A stretch of DNA of 64,000 bases. Source: Ampullaceana balthica (taxonomy: Eukaryota > Mollusca > Gastropoda > Lymnaeidae). The DNA lies in assembly GCA_944989445.1 (NCBI GenBank), contig CALYLW010000123.1, positions 1,082,501 to 1,146,500 of the forward strand, given 5' to 3'. Of this stretch, positions 49,001-56,610 are shown piece by piece. A model generated the notes under the pieces. It was not told where the DNA came from. It was given only the letters and a program-made list of their open reading frames with translations, and did no database searches. The translations under genes were made by a program, and so were the position numbers. Numbering within the stretch: position 1 is the first letter of the stretch; every line of letters begins with the position of its first letter.

Positions 49001-50483
49001 CGCCAGTAAACCTGTCCTTTATCAACAATTGTCTAAGAAGGATTCTCAGAATTCACTGGCCGGACAAAATCAGCAACCGGGAAATGTGGCAGCGGACAAA
49101 ACAGAAGCCCATTGAGGAAGAGATTCTTCAGAAGCGGTGGGGTGGATTGGTCATACACACTAAGAAAACCTGCTTCTAATACAGCAAGGCAAGCCCTGAA
49201 ATGGAACTCACGGGGTAAGCGGAAAAGAGGCCATCCAAGAAACACTTCGTTTCCAGAATTTGAGGCAGACATCAAGAGAATTGACCATGAATGGAAGATT
49301 CTGGAGAAGCTGGCAAGGATAGAGATGACTGGAGGTCTCTCGTAGGTGGCCTATGTCCTTGGAGGAATCGCAGACGCCGACGATGATCAGTGGATGTCCC
49401 TCATGGACAAGACGGCTCAACAACATGTAATGACAGTAACACACTGACAACCATCTAGATATAGCTGAATGTAACTGGGAAACCAAAATCCAATCTGCTC
49501 ATGTAGAAAAAGAGATCGCCTAAACACCCAAAATAAACCAATGACTGATATTTCTCTTGTTTTGAGAAACATAATAGTTTTCATCACAAGTAGTAGGGAC
49601 AAAACAAATATGATTTTATCTTTGGACAAATTACGAACAAAATGACTGGTATTATCAAGGGCAGCACGTATCATTTTAATCTCATTAATGTTTAGAGCAA
49701 TGAAAAGGTATGTTCACTAAATCAGTGATATCAATTATATCAAAAACGATGTCCACTCGTCAATGCTAAGAGACAAGAATAAAAAAAACAATTAATAGCA
49801 ATGGTAAAAAGAATTCTCATAAACGAAGCCTTGACACTAATGCAGATTATAGCTAATAAACCACCGAATCTTTCAGGAAGGGAGTGCCTTCGCACACATT
49901 AGGACTTTTTTGTTGTTGTTGTATGATTGTAGGCTTTTGTAGTACAATGGAGCTTGAAAAACAAAACGTATGTAAACAAATAAAAGGGGACATTCTTTTC
50001 CGCCTTATCTTGCGACAGTCCCTGGTTATATAGACCCTTATTCTGTGCCTTGGTGGCGCCACAGCTATGGCGTTTCGAAGTAGGAAATATATCCACATCC
50101 ACCCTTTCGGGTGGAAACTCCCTTGAGATGCAGACTAGGTCGACTTGTGCAGGTGCTATCTATCCAGACGAAGATTTCGCTTCAAAAATAAATATGAAAT
50201 TCTATTGTATTATTACTGTATTAGACGAAATACATAACGAAACTAAATAATAAATCTTTTCAAACAATCAACATAGCCAGTTACCAATAGTGTTTTTTTA
50301 TGTTTCGTAAAAAGGTTTTAAAATAGTTTTTTTTCCTCTTCAGTGAAAATCTCACCGGAATCAACTGTAGCGTACACAAGCGAATCATCAACAGCAGTGT
50401 TTAATTCAAGCCATAAAATAAGTTCACAGCAAGTGCAACTAATTGTAATTTGTGTTGTATTATGTTTACCCCATTTGTCATAA
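25053..50483 (+). CDS. Secreted/GPI-anchored two-Ig-domain surface protein, six exons
   Basis: Spliced gene model built by hand. Exons are 25053-25098, 26313-26530, 26707-26920, 43227-43339, 45292-45556 and 50344-50483, each with AG acceptor and GT donor. The intron phases are 1, 0, 1, 0, 1, and the sum is 996 nt, giving 331 aa plus TAA. Residues 1-15 form a signal peptide. Ig domain 1 (about 18-158) has Cys38 (TITC) and Cys137 (VFTC) with Trp96 and an extra Cys129. Ig domain 2 (about 166-283) has Cys194 (NITLTC), Trp207 (LSW) and Cys265 (FFC). Each Ig domain is split mid-domain by a phase-0 intron and bounded by phase-1 introns. Possible N-glycosylation sites are N189, N278 and N306. Residues 286-315 are Ser/Thr-rich and 316-329 hydrophobic, ending four residues later, as in GPI signals. 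The role is probably adhesion or immune recognition; no orthologue is named. The 16-kb third intron is packed with transposons. Confidence is high for the model and moderate for the anchor. Confidence 0.82.
25560..25940 (+). repeat. CR1/L2-like LINE 3' end
   Basis: A broken C-terminal LINE ORF (GTGCCCCAAACAATGGAATAC region, the usual AP..WN.LP motif, then a [18 protein letters not shown] block with two stops) is followed by a 3' UTR. The UTR has the tail AAAGCGCCTTGAGCC and GCGCTATTTAAATTTTC, then ATT repeats at about 25916-25938. It lies in intron 1 of the plus-strand gene. Confidence 0.65.
26313..26530 (+). CDS. Exon 2: first half of Ig domain 1
   Basis: It begins in phase 1 after a TTTTCAAG acceptor and encodes 73 residues with the Ig B-strand motif VTITC (Cys38). 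It ends in phase 0 at a GTAGGT donor. An open frame continues past the donor for 22 codons, but the next exon matches only if the splice is used. Confidence 0.8.
26707..26920 (+). CDS. Exon 3: second half of Ig domain 1
   Basis: It starts in phase 0 after a CCCTAG acceptor. It encodes 71 residues with Trp96 and the F-strand cysteine Cys137 (TVFTCDV), then a final strand ([11 protein letters not shown]). It ends in phase 1 at a GTATGT donor. Cys129, eight residues before Cys137, is unusual and could pair with another extra Cys. Confidence 0.8.
26921..28304. other. Intron 3 of plus gene, unassigned part
   Basis: AT-rich, with a small open frame at 27868-28110 lacking any known domain. No repeat family recognised. 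Confidence 0.4.
28313..31271 (+). mobile_element. hAT element with degraded transposase, 8-bp target duplication
   Basis: The left end GGGGGTGGGCAAACTACGGC and right end AAGTTTGCCCACCCCTG are inverted. GCTTAGAT is duplicated at 28305-28312 and 31272-31279. Plus-strand pieces of a GTF2IRD2/ZBED-like transposase are at 28599-28904 ([26 protein letters not shown]), 29033-29150 ([13 protein letters not shown]) and 29557-30293 (GLVFDFV-type block, [37 protein letters not shown], and the C-terminal [12 protein letters not shown] dimerisation segment). Many stops and shifts; inactive. A LINE has inserted at 30576-31216. Confidence 0.85.
30576..31216 (+). mobile_element. Nested RTE-like LINE, 5'-truncated, perfect 12-bp target duplication
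   Basis: The target duplication TATGACGATACA occurs at 30564-30575 and 31217-31228. The single open frame to TAA at 31201 encodes the ORF2 C-terminus: [61 protein letters not shown] (as [13 protein letters not shown]), [20 protein letters not shown] and DGLCPRRGR. The tail is TAAG repeats. It has no stop codons, so insertion is recent. It is the same family as the 46-49 kb relic. Confidence 0.9.
31280..33662. other. Intron 3 of plus gene: repeats, no exon
   Basis: Contains the repeat shared with 2640-3100 (at 32040-32480) and a plus-oriented Helitron-like 3' end near 32545-32575 (CGGTCATTTTTGAAGGGTAA then CAGTAGT). A block at 33330-33530 also occurs at 42570-42770 (ATCGATTTTTAACCCAC, CTGAAATTTTGCAGGCAGTT). 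No exon with matching phase was found. Confidence 0.5.
33806..37903 (-). pseudogene. Helitron Rep/PIF1-type helicase, one frame with two premature stops
   Basis: One reading frame of 1366 codons from the Met at 37903 to TAA at 33806, broken only by TGA at 35476-35474 and TAA at 34330-34328. Rep part: zinc-like CKHC..CC at residues 5-22, [10 protein letters not shown] (about 369-378), the HUH motif GLPHAHI (His438, His440) and the catalytic KYICKY (Tyr581, Tyr585). Helicase part: Walker [10 protein letters not shown] (about 937-945), Walker [18 protein letters not shown], and the C-terminal INKAQGQS and YVACSR motifs. The upstream ORF is separated by a stop and a frameshift between about 37953 and 37904. 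Rolling-circle transposase; inactive as read, but young. Confidence 0.92.
37954..38850 (-). CDS. Helitron N-terminal protein: eleven 23-residue STPR-type repeats
   Basis: The open frame is 298 codons; the more likely start is MPPKRK at 38823, with an in-frame Met at 38850. A basic leader (PPKRKTQ..KTAKKQ) is followed by eleven 23-residue repeats, consensus [20 protein letters not shown] plus IRR. This repeat length and the ETxEQxxxRLxxxRxxxxxRR pattern fit the STPR (score-and-three) DNA-binding repeat. The central copies are nearly identical at DNA level (69-bp units), in a repeating three-unit order. It ends in [13 protein letters not shown] and TAA. In related Helitrons this segment would run on into the Rep ORF, so the stop and frameshift at 37904-37953 may have split one protein. 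Confidence 0.8.
   Translation of the reverse strand: MFQSFFREIMPPKRKTQLGRVSKTAKKQALHRENETNEQTQARLAVERERVSIRRANETSEQTQARLDDERERGSIRRANETSEQTQARLDDKRERVSIRRANETSEQTQARLDDERERVSIRRANETSEQTQARLDDERERGSIRRANETSEQTQARLDDKRERVSIRRANETSEQTQARLDDERERVSIRRANETSEQTQARLDDERERVSIRRANETSEQTQARLDDERERVSIRRANETNKQTQARLDEKRVRSSMRRANETNKQTQIRLADQRNGNLNRRRNEMQQDLNGAAH
38100..38760. repeat. 69-bp coding tandem repeat array with higher-order 207-bp unit
   Basis: The DNA of the STPR array. Repeats 2-4 and 5-7 (counted from the N-terminus) share the same variant order (ERERG, KRERV, ERERV), showing duplication of a three-repeat block; the units after that are all ERERV. The opposite-strand Leu/Ser-rich frame (38120-38803) is only the shadow of this array. 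Confidence 0.85.
39691..40100 (+). mobile_element. Helitron-like 5' end, plus orientation
   Basis: Begins A|TCTAATATATAAAGATGAAA then GTTTGTTTG repeats, followed by ACCGTTGGACCTAGG, TGAAATTTTGCATGG and GACAGGTC. The same series occurs inverted at 42225-42414. Its 3' end was not located. Confidence 0.5.
40435..41072 (+). other. Repeat-derived segment
   Basis: TCTATACTAATAAAAGCCTAAG near 40435 looks like a Helitron 5' end, and 40440-40580 matches 18567-18700. A 68-codon open frame at 40561-40767 has no known domain. Confidence 0.35.
41073..41732. repeat. 330-bp tandem duplication, almost perfect
   Basis: Copies at 41073-41402 and 41403-41732, both starting TTACGAAATAGGAAAAAAAG. I see only about three differences (TTTAAT/TTCAAT, GATTTT/GAGTTT, and GGGATTGAGC/GGGATGAGC). 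No ORF. Lies in intron 3 of the plus IgSF gene. Confidence 0.92.
42225..42414 (-). mobile_element. Helitron-like 5' end, minus orientation
   Basis: Reverse complement of the 39691 motif: ends CATCTTTATATATTAGA|T with AAACAAACAC runs before it. The two ends face each other across 2.7 kb. Confidence 0.5.
42430..43226. other. Intron 3, repeat block shared with 33.3-33.66 kb
   Basis: 42570-42920 matches 33330-33660: ATCGATTTTTAACCCAC, GAGCTGAAATTTTGCAGGCA, GATCGCTGCGCATTATATTA. No coding part. Confidence 0.5.
43227..43339 (+). CDS. Exon 4: first half of Ig domain 2
   Basis: The acceptor is TTTCTCAG at 43224-43226. The first two bases complete a Gly codon with the last base of exon 3. It encodes a proline-rich A-strand and the B-strand motif DNITLTC with Cys194 and a glycosylation site. 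It ends in phase 0 before GTAGGA. The alternative acceptor at 43099 runs into TAA at 43144 in the required phase and was rejected. Confidence 0.78.
43340..45291. other. Intron 4 of plus gene
   Basis: AT-rich, with an 83-codon frame at 44441-44692 of unknown nature. No exon in matching phase is needed: exon 4 and exon 5 join in phase 0. Confidence 0.45.
45292..45556 (+). CDS. Exon 5: second half of Ig domain 2
   Basis: It follows a strong polypyrimidine tract (45260-45280) and TGTAG acceptor. It encodes 88 residues: the C-strand tryptophan Trp207 in KLSWRY, an extra Cys241, and the F-strand GGFRFFCVA with Cys265, then a G-strand with an NFT site. It ends in phase 1 at a GTCAGT donor. Confidence 0.82.
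45725..45835 (+). pseudogene. Short hAT transposase C-terminal scrap
   Basis: A plus-strand frame reads [19 protein letters not shown], resembling the conserved hAT C-terminal block (ERSFSKLK) of ZMYM/TTF-type transposases. It is only about 30 codons. Confidence 0.45.
45966..49388 (+). pseudogene. RTE-like LINE, near full length but degenerate
   Basis: GC-richer 5' leader (45966-46200). The endonuclease region around 46360-47100 is broken by stops ([65 protein letters not shown]). The reverse transcriptase part lies around 47890-48430 ([41 protein letters not shown]). The C-terminal part spans 48830-49380 ([49 protein letters not shown]). Same family as 30576-31216. It is interrupted by a foreign insert at 48538-48818. 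It occupies intron 5 of the plus IgSF gene. Confidence 0.85.
48538..48818. mobile_element. 281-bp insertion in the RTE-like LINE
   Basis: The LINE frame ..FGSV is cut after CAGTGT (48532-48537) and resumes after a second CAGTGT (48813-48818) with [12 protein letters not shown]. The 6-bp repeat is a likely target duplication. Its ends have no clear inverted repeat; the interior has CTCTCTCTC runs. Confidence 0.55.
50344..50483 (+). CDS. Exon 6: Ser/Thr-rich stalk and hydrophobic C-terminus (GPI signal-like)
   Basis: The acceptor is TTTTTTTTCCTCTTCAG. It encodes 46 residues rich in Ser and Thr, with small residues around 306-313 suitable as an omega site, then a hydrophobic run ([12 protein letters not shown]) ending PHLS and TAA at 50481. 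There is no basic cytoplasmic stretch after the hydrophobic run, which favours a GPI signal over a transmembrane anchor. AATAAA follows at 50557-50562, 74 nt after the stop. Confidence 0.75.
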
Positions 50484-50556
50484 AATCTTATTAAAACAAT
50501 TCTCACATAGTGGCAAAAAGTTACTACTCGGCTATTTTTAAAACTTTTTATTCAAT

Positions 50557-50562
50557 AATAAA
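50557..50562 (+). terminator. Polyadenylation signal of plus-strand IgSF gene
   Basis: Canonical AATAAA 74 nt downstream of the stop codon of the last exon; a second overlapping copy follows at 50561-50566. Confidence 0.5.
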
Positions 50563-50870
50563 TAAATATAACTGAAGAAAAATATTTTAAAAATTGGTTT
50601 CTCTCAGGATTGTTTAATTAATAGAATATCATTCATTATTTTTTGAGGCATTGCTGTTACAATTGTTAGACACATTTAGCGACTCACTGTTTAAATGCAA
50701 TATTTAATGACTTATAATATTATGAAAGGTGTTAATAAATGGTTAAGTTTTATTCAGGTTGGCTATATAGCACGGTGTGAGCTTAGAAAAACAATTATGT
50801 ATCAAATATGTTAACTGTATTCTACCTTTTTGCTGCGTAACAACAAAAGTTATATTGATTTGTTGACGTT

Positions 50871-50965
50871 TATTTTAAATTTAATCGTTAACTTTTGAAA
50901 AATTTGTAATTGTCGGATTATAATTAATTGTTAATTTCGATTAAAGCCAAAATTGAAATTTATGG
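50871..50965. repeat. Partial copy of the TTAACGATTAAT hAT-like family
   Basis: Contains TTTAATCGTTAACTTTTGAAAAAT and TTAATTTCGATTAAAGCC, matching the left portion of 17808-18493. It abuts the Helitron end at 50971. Confidence 0.5.
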
Positions 50966-50970
50966 TGTCA

Positions 50971-53190
50971 CTAGTGTATTACCCGTCAAAAATGACGGAA
51001 GTTTTCAAAATGGATATATTTCAGTTTTTGCAATTTTTCCTTGTGCCTGAAGGCCGCATAATAAATAATCATATAATGTAGAGACCAAGAGAGAAAAATT
51101 AAATCTCTTTTCCATATTGAGCAATTTTATGCGGACCTTTGAAAATAGTGTTTGTTTTTTTGTTTTTTTTTGTTTTTTCCAGTTTTTTTTTCAAATCTAT
51201 TTTTTAGCGGTCCGCTTTCTAAAATCTAGCGTTACGAACAGACATAGCAAAGTATATATTTTGATTATATATACGAGTATATGTGTTATGAAAGAACCTA
51301 CAAGCTTAGGCTTCGCGTTATATAAGTGTTTATGAATAAAAAATGATATAATAGTGATAATAGTTCACCACCTTAGTTTACTTAAAAAACTTAACTACTT
51401 TGGAATGTCAGGTTCCTTACATCACTGTATCCAAGACTTCCTTTTGGGTAGGGAGCAAACTGTACTAATTAATGGATCTAAATCTGCACCAATAAAGGTT
51501 ACCTCAGGAGTTCCACAAGGAACTGTGCTAGGTCCCTTACTCTTTTTAATTTATATAAATGATTTACCCAACAACATCTCAAAAGGTACAAAAGTTAGGT
51601 TATTTGCTGATGATTGTATAATCTATAGAACAATTAAATCAGAACAAGACAGAAAAATTTTACAAAAAGACTTAGATGAATTGATAAAATGGGAAACTAA
51701 CTGGAGTATGTCTTTCCGCCCAGAAAAGTGTCAACTGTTAAGAGTAACAAAGAAAAAGAAACAAATAAATTCAAAATATTACATTCATGGAAAAGAACTG
51801 ACCCAAACTAAAGATGCAAAATACTTAGGAGTCTTAATAAATGAGAAACTATCATGGAATCCCCATGTCAATGAAGTTATTAAAAAATCAAACAAAACCT
51901 TAGGCTTTATAAAAAGGATCTTTAACAAATGTAATAGAGATATAAACCTAAAATGCTACCTCACTTTGGTGAGACCTGTACTAGAATATGCATCTTCTGT
52001 ATGGGACCCATCCACCAAAGAAAACATTGATAAACTAGAACAAATTCAAAAAAGAGCTGCCAGATTCATTACTGGAGAATATTCGAAACTGACAAGAATA
52101 ACACCATTAGTTAAATCATTAAACCTTGAAACACTAGAGGATAGAAGAACCAAGAGCAAAGTAGTAATCATACATAAAGCAATTAATTCTAATTTAGAAA
52201 TACAACACAAAGATAACTTAATACAACCCTCAGATAGACATAAGGATAAAAACACCCTTCTTATTCCGTATGCAAAAACAAACACATACAAGTTTTCCTT
52301 CTTCCCGTCCGGAATTCGGGCGTGGAATGGGTTGCCTGAAGAATCCAGGAAAACCAACACTTTATCAACATTTAAATCTCTAATAAAAATGCAGGACTAA
52401 ACACAAACCATAGATAAGCGTAGGACGCAATAATCTTCTGTATAGAAGGAGCGTCTGTAAACAGATAAGATAAGATAAGATAATAGTAAATACATAGTGA
52501 ATTACACACAGCATAAAGTGATATTCAGCAAAGAAGTTTGAAGTTCGAAGTATTAACAAATATTGCTGAGGAGTCAGCCGGACGTTAACTTGCGGCATTG
52601 AATAGTGCGCACCAATTATGAGTCCACAAATAATACATCACAGTGCGTTAAAAATACATTATGTGACTGTAATGTGATCCACATCAAGCACATCTGTGAT
52701 TTGAAGCCGTATAAGCTTCATTGATGATTATGACTTGTCAGTTTATTCGCCCATTTGTCCATACATTATTACCTCTACATTATAAAAAACACGTAAACAA
52801 ACAATTGTAGCTATTTACAAAAATGAACAACAAAGAACTATTTATTTTGCATGCAACGAAGTAAGCAAAGTTTGTCACAGGATAACAGAAAAAATTAAAT
52901 TATCAACCTTTATCATATTTACAATTTAATATACGTGTTAGTAATTCACATGAACGTTTTTATTATTGTCAAGTCAAGATATATTATGAATTTTCAGTTT
53001 ATGCGCCCATTGGTCCATACATTATTACCTTTACATTATCAAAAACATGTAAATAAAAAATTGTAGCTATTTACGAATATGAATAACAACGAACTATTTA
53101 TTTTGCATGAAACCTTTGAAGTAAAGTTAAGCACTGGATAAAATGACAATATTACAGTATCAACAGCTAATCGTATATAAATTTAATTTA
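50971..53190 (-). mobile_element. Helitron copy (family of 12479-13618) split by a LINE
   Basis: The minus-strand 3' end is CCGTCATTTTTGACGGGTAA then TACACTAG|T at 50971. Sequence matches 12479-12860 before the LINE and 12860-13150 after it (ATTACACACAGCATAA, TAGTGCGCACCAATTATGAG). Beyond 52790 it diverges and includes a roughly 259-bp imperfect tandem repeat (CAGTTTAT(T/G)CGCCC at 52738 and 52997). The 5' end was not found. Confidence 0.65.
51364..52478 (+). mobile_element. 5'-truncated Jockey/CR1-like LINE with intact reverse transcriptase C-half
   Basis: The open frame of 348 codons (51354-52400) contains SGVPQGTVLG, FLIYINDLP, the FADD catalytic motif and the LINE-specific C-terminus with WDPSTKENIDKLEQIQKRAA and WNGLPEESRK. 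The 3' tail is GATAA repeats. GATAATAG flanks it (51356-51363 and 52479-52486), overlapping the tail. Almost identical to 22572-23600 but without its frameshift. Confidence 0.9.
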
Positions 53191-53198
53191 CACGTTTT

Positions 53199-53450
53199 GG
53201 CGGCTGGATAGCGAAGTCAATAGTGCGCTCGCCTCACAAGCTGAGGGGCGTGGGATCGATTCCACGTTAAAGCTACTATAAAAATTGTTGATGAATGACT
53301 AACGCTAAGAAAGTCTTCCTCTGACCTGGAGAGGGGTGGGCGCCGCCAGATCTATCAAGCCCGAGACAGTTCTAATGGAAACATTACAACCCCCTACAAC
53401 TACGGGGTTATAACAACCACGAGGTTATGGGACTAACAAAAATACACGTT
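53199..53450 (+). repeat. tRNA-derived SINE
   Basis: The tRNA-like head at 53199-53270 has an A-box-like GGATAGCGAAGTCAATAGTG and a B-box-like GGGATCGATTCC. It is followed by a body with GACCTGGAGAGGGGTGGGCG and TACGGGGTTATAACAACCAC. The head cannot fold as a full tRNA (T-arm shortened). No poly-A tail was noted. Confidence 0.65.
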
Positions 53451-54121
53451 TTAGGAATTGTAATAAACGTTTTCATTATTGTCAAGTCAGCAGCCATTCA
53501 AGTTCTATATTAAAAGCAAACATTTATTTATAAGTCTAAGACGCATTAAAATATTACATGTAAATAACAATAGAAAAAACTATTGTGGGGAGGAGTCACA
53601 TTTTTAAATATGTTATTTTTTTAAACATACAAATATGCAATCTCAAAGTATTTAAAAGAAAAACAAACTCTAAACTAAGCATAAGTTGGCAAATTTTATT
53701 TTCAGTCATAAATAATGGCTTTGTAGTTCAAAACGCATCGATACTTGACAACCAAACGACAACCAATTGTAAATTTCATAAACCGAAAAACGAATGTGAT
53801 ATATTAATATAGAAAATTAAATTTATAATTACGTACGTATTATTGACATGGACTCCAACACAAAAACGGTCATTTAATACAAAAAAATAATAATAATATT
53901 AATCACATCAAATATAAAATGGCTCTTTTTACTTCGTTCCCTTCACACATTAATAAAAGCTCCAATAATGACGTCACGTCACAATATTGTATGGCGCTGG
54001 CCAGAAACACATTTTGTTAATCTCGAAAGCAACTTTTTTACTTCTATATATTTTTTTTATCGGTAGTTACCTCGCATATCGTCACGGACAGACACTACTT
54101 GACTGATTGCAAATTATGTTA

Positions 54122-54126
<5 letters not shown>

Positions 54127-54187
<61 letters not shown>
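54127..54187. repeat. TA dinucleotide array
   Basis: (TA)n of about 60 bp, continued on the other side of the element 54188-55524 by a second short array (55525-55543). Confidence 0.9.
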
Positions 54188-54190
<3 letters not shown>

Positions 54191-55524
54191 GGATCAGCCG
54201 GATATGGTTTTTTACTATTTGCCGAATCCGGATAGTTTGACCCTAATATTTGCCGGATCCGGATTCCGGTTCCGGATATCTCCACATTTAAGTGTTAGAG
54301 CTAATAGAGTGTACTTTACTACTTCATATCAAGTATTTCATACTATTTATTAAAAATTTATTATCCTGCAAATTAAGAGTATCTGCTATCGAAGTTGTTA
54401 CATTGTCAAAGTCAACGATGAACATTTTACAATGAATTGAATGAACGAACTTGAAGAAGTTCAACGAACTTTGTAGTGTGTACCAAGCGAACAGTAGTGT
54501 GATGTACAAGAAGTCGTGACCTTGAACCATAATAAAACTGTTCTTTTATTCAGACAATTTAAGTTTAATATGCTGTAATTTAACTTAGTTTGTTATCATA
54601 TGTAGTAAAGAAATATCTATACGTGTAACTTTTTAACTTAATATATTTTTCTGATATTGAAATTGATTATTTTACTATATTTTTAGTAGATTTTAATGAT
54701 TTGAATGGATCAACGCTTGTTAATTTGTTTATTTTGTTATATATTAAATATTTATTGTATAACTTAATTTTAACTTAACTTATTTTGTTTAATTATTATA
54801 TTCAAAATAGACTAGAGTTTTAAAATTATAAGACTGAATAAGATATAAAACGTATGACAAGCAACATTTTTATTTTTAAGTTCGCAAATCAAATCACAAT
54901 TGCAACTGCAATTTATAGTTCGACGGAAAAAAAACAAGCATGAATATAAAATTATTAAAATGATATAACTTATATCATATAAGTAAAATGTTTACATTTG
55001 AATACTGAATTGAAAGTATTGAAAGATTGACTACTGTCAACGCACTAGTCGATGACAAAGTAATTAAAAACGAAAGCCAACTCTCAGCCTGTCCCAGTTT
55101 CCAATGCTCTTGTTTAACTACAAAGTAACATAAAATTATTATTTTTTAACATAAAATTTTCATTTTGTAACATAAAATGAATATATCAGCTTTAACAATG
55201 AAACTAATTTAATCACATGAGTAAATAAAATAGTTACTAGTTAGTAAATTCCGGTTAATTAAATTTTGTTTTGAAGAAAATTCTTGTTAAATGTAGCCTA
55301 CTGATTACTGGTTAGGCCTATTGTTGTTTTTTTTTAACTTTTTAATACTATTTATATATTTGTTTATAAACTAAGTAATATTAATTTAATTGTAACAATT
55401 CTTTACTACATTGATATCTGATACTATTCGGATCTGCCATAAGTATTTGCCGAATCCGGATAGTGGCGAAAATCCTGATATTTGGTCCGGATATTCGGCT
55501 TTCCGGATATTCGGCTGCCCCCTA
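54188..55524. mobile_element. hAT-like non-autonomous element inserted in a TA array
   Basis: The ends TAGGGATCAGCCGGATAT and ATATTCGGCTGCCCCCTA are inverted. Near both ends GCCG(A/G)AT(C)CGGATA motifs are repeated in several copies. The interior is AT-rich without a transposase. Both flanks are TA repeats, so the target duplication cannot be measured. Confidence 0.65.
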
Positions 55525-55543
55525 ATATATATATATATATATA

Positions 55544-56113
55544 CTAGGGGCAAGTACCCGGCTTTTCCAGGGTTTAACAACAGCAGCAACAAAATCAACA
55601 ACAACAAAAACAACAACAAAACAACAAAAACAAAACAACAAAAAACAACAAAAACAACAACAAAACAACAGAAACAAAACAACAAACAAAACAACAACTA
55701 CAACAAAACAAACAAAGCAACAACAACAAAACAACAACAGCAACAACAACAGCAACAACAACAGCAACAACAACAAAAACAACAACAACTGCAACAACAA
55801 CAACAAAGCAACAACAACAAAACAATTATTTTATGGCGATAGTCGCCTTCTTGTTAATCTCGACACCAAAATGTTTATTATTTTGCGTCATTATTTAACG
55901 TCTTAATTTTCAATAATTTTTATTTTATATAGCTCATATAAGGAAAAACTACATTTTGGGCCCCCGGCCCCCAGTTTCTTATATATATGGAACGAAACCT
56001 GTTTAATAACCTTTCCGGTATAATTTTGTGTACGTGAACTAAATTTCACGTTATTTGGTTGTCTGGATCTTGAGTTATTAGGGAACAGACAGACAGTCTT
56101 ATATGTATAGAGA
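55544..56113 (-). mobile_element. Non-autonomous Helitron carrying a CAA array
   Basis: The minus-strand 3' end is GCCGGGTACTTGCCCCTAG|T (55547-55544); the 5' end is TCTCTATACATATAAGAC with A before it (56113). Near the 5' end GGGCCCCCGGCCCC and GACAGACAGTC occur, shared with the 13.3-13.6 kb Helitron region. Confidence 0.65.
55572..55830. repeat. CAA trinucleotide array
   Basis: About 260 bp of CAA/CAAAA/CAG units. It yields false poly-Gln, poly-Asn/Lys and, on the other strand, poly-Val/Leu/Cys frames. Confidence 0.92.
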
Positions 56114-56310
56114 TATATATATCTTAAAATGATTACTGACAGCATGAAGAATTGTTACGTCATTGATACAAATGATACGACACCTACTCTTCGCTAATGT
56201 TACTGGCTGTTAATACACTTATTGGCAGTTAGTAAATTAATGGTACAACAAACATGATCTAAATTTTTAAAAAAATATTGTACATTATTGATTTGCAATA
56301 TAACTATTAC

Positions 56311-56610
56311 CTATTTATAAAAATATATTAAAAACACAACTGATATAAACAATTTCAATAATGTAACCCTGACGGCAAATTTCCTAACAGCTGACGTCTG
56401 TTTAGTTATTCGCGATAACTTTTGCTTATCTGTACTTGCACTCCTCTCACTGATAGCTAGTGACGGGACGAAACGGACGCTTCGGATAACCCGTCCCTCA
56501 ACGGTTATTTTGGTCTTCATCATCGACATTGCATCTCCCCAGATGCTCTGTCTAGGATCCACAAAGCGACTGTAATCATAATTAACAATACTAGCACCCA
56601 CATATGTTTT
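56311..56610 (-). CDS. Unassigned ORF, possible exon
   Basis: A minus-strand frame (within 56658-56311) opens after a plausible acceptor (TGTATATTTCCAG, exon from about 56620). It encodes a normal-composition peptide with NYDYSRFVDPRQSIWGDAMS and a basic segment RITKQTSAVRKFAVRVT, then a hydrophobic run. Local composition is less AT-rich than its surroundings. No family recognised and no partner exon located. Confidence 0.3.
   Translation of the reverse strand, partial: KTYVGASIVNYDYSRFVDPRQSIWGDAMSMMKTKITVEGRVIRSVRFVPSLAISERSASTDKQKLSRITKQTSAVRKFAVRVTLLKLFISVVFLIYFYK

Noticed and set aside
55411..55842. Poly-Gln/Asn/Lys protein
   Set aside because: Frame across a CAA microsatellite inside a Helitron; the opposite-strand Val/Leu/Cys frames are equally artefactual.
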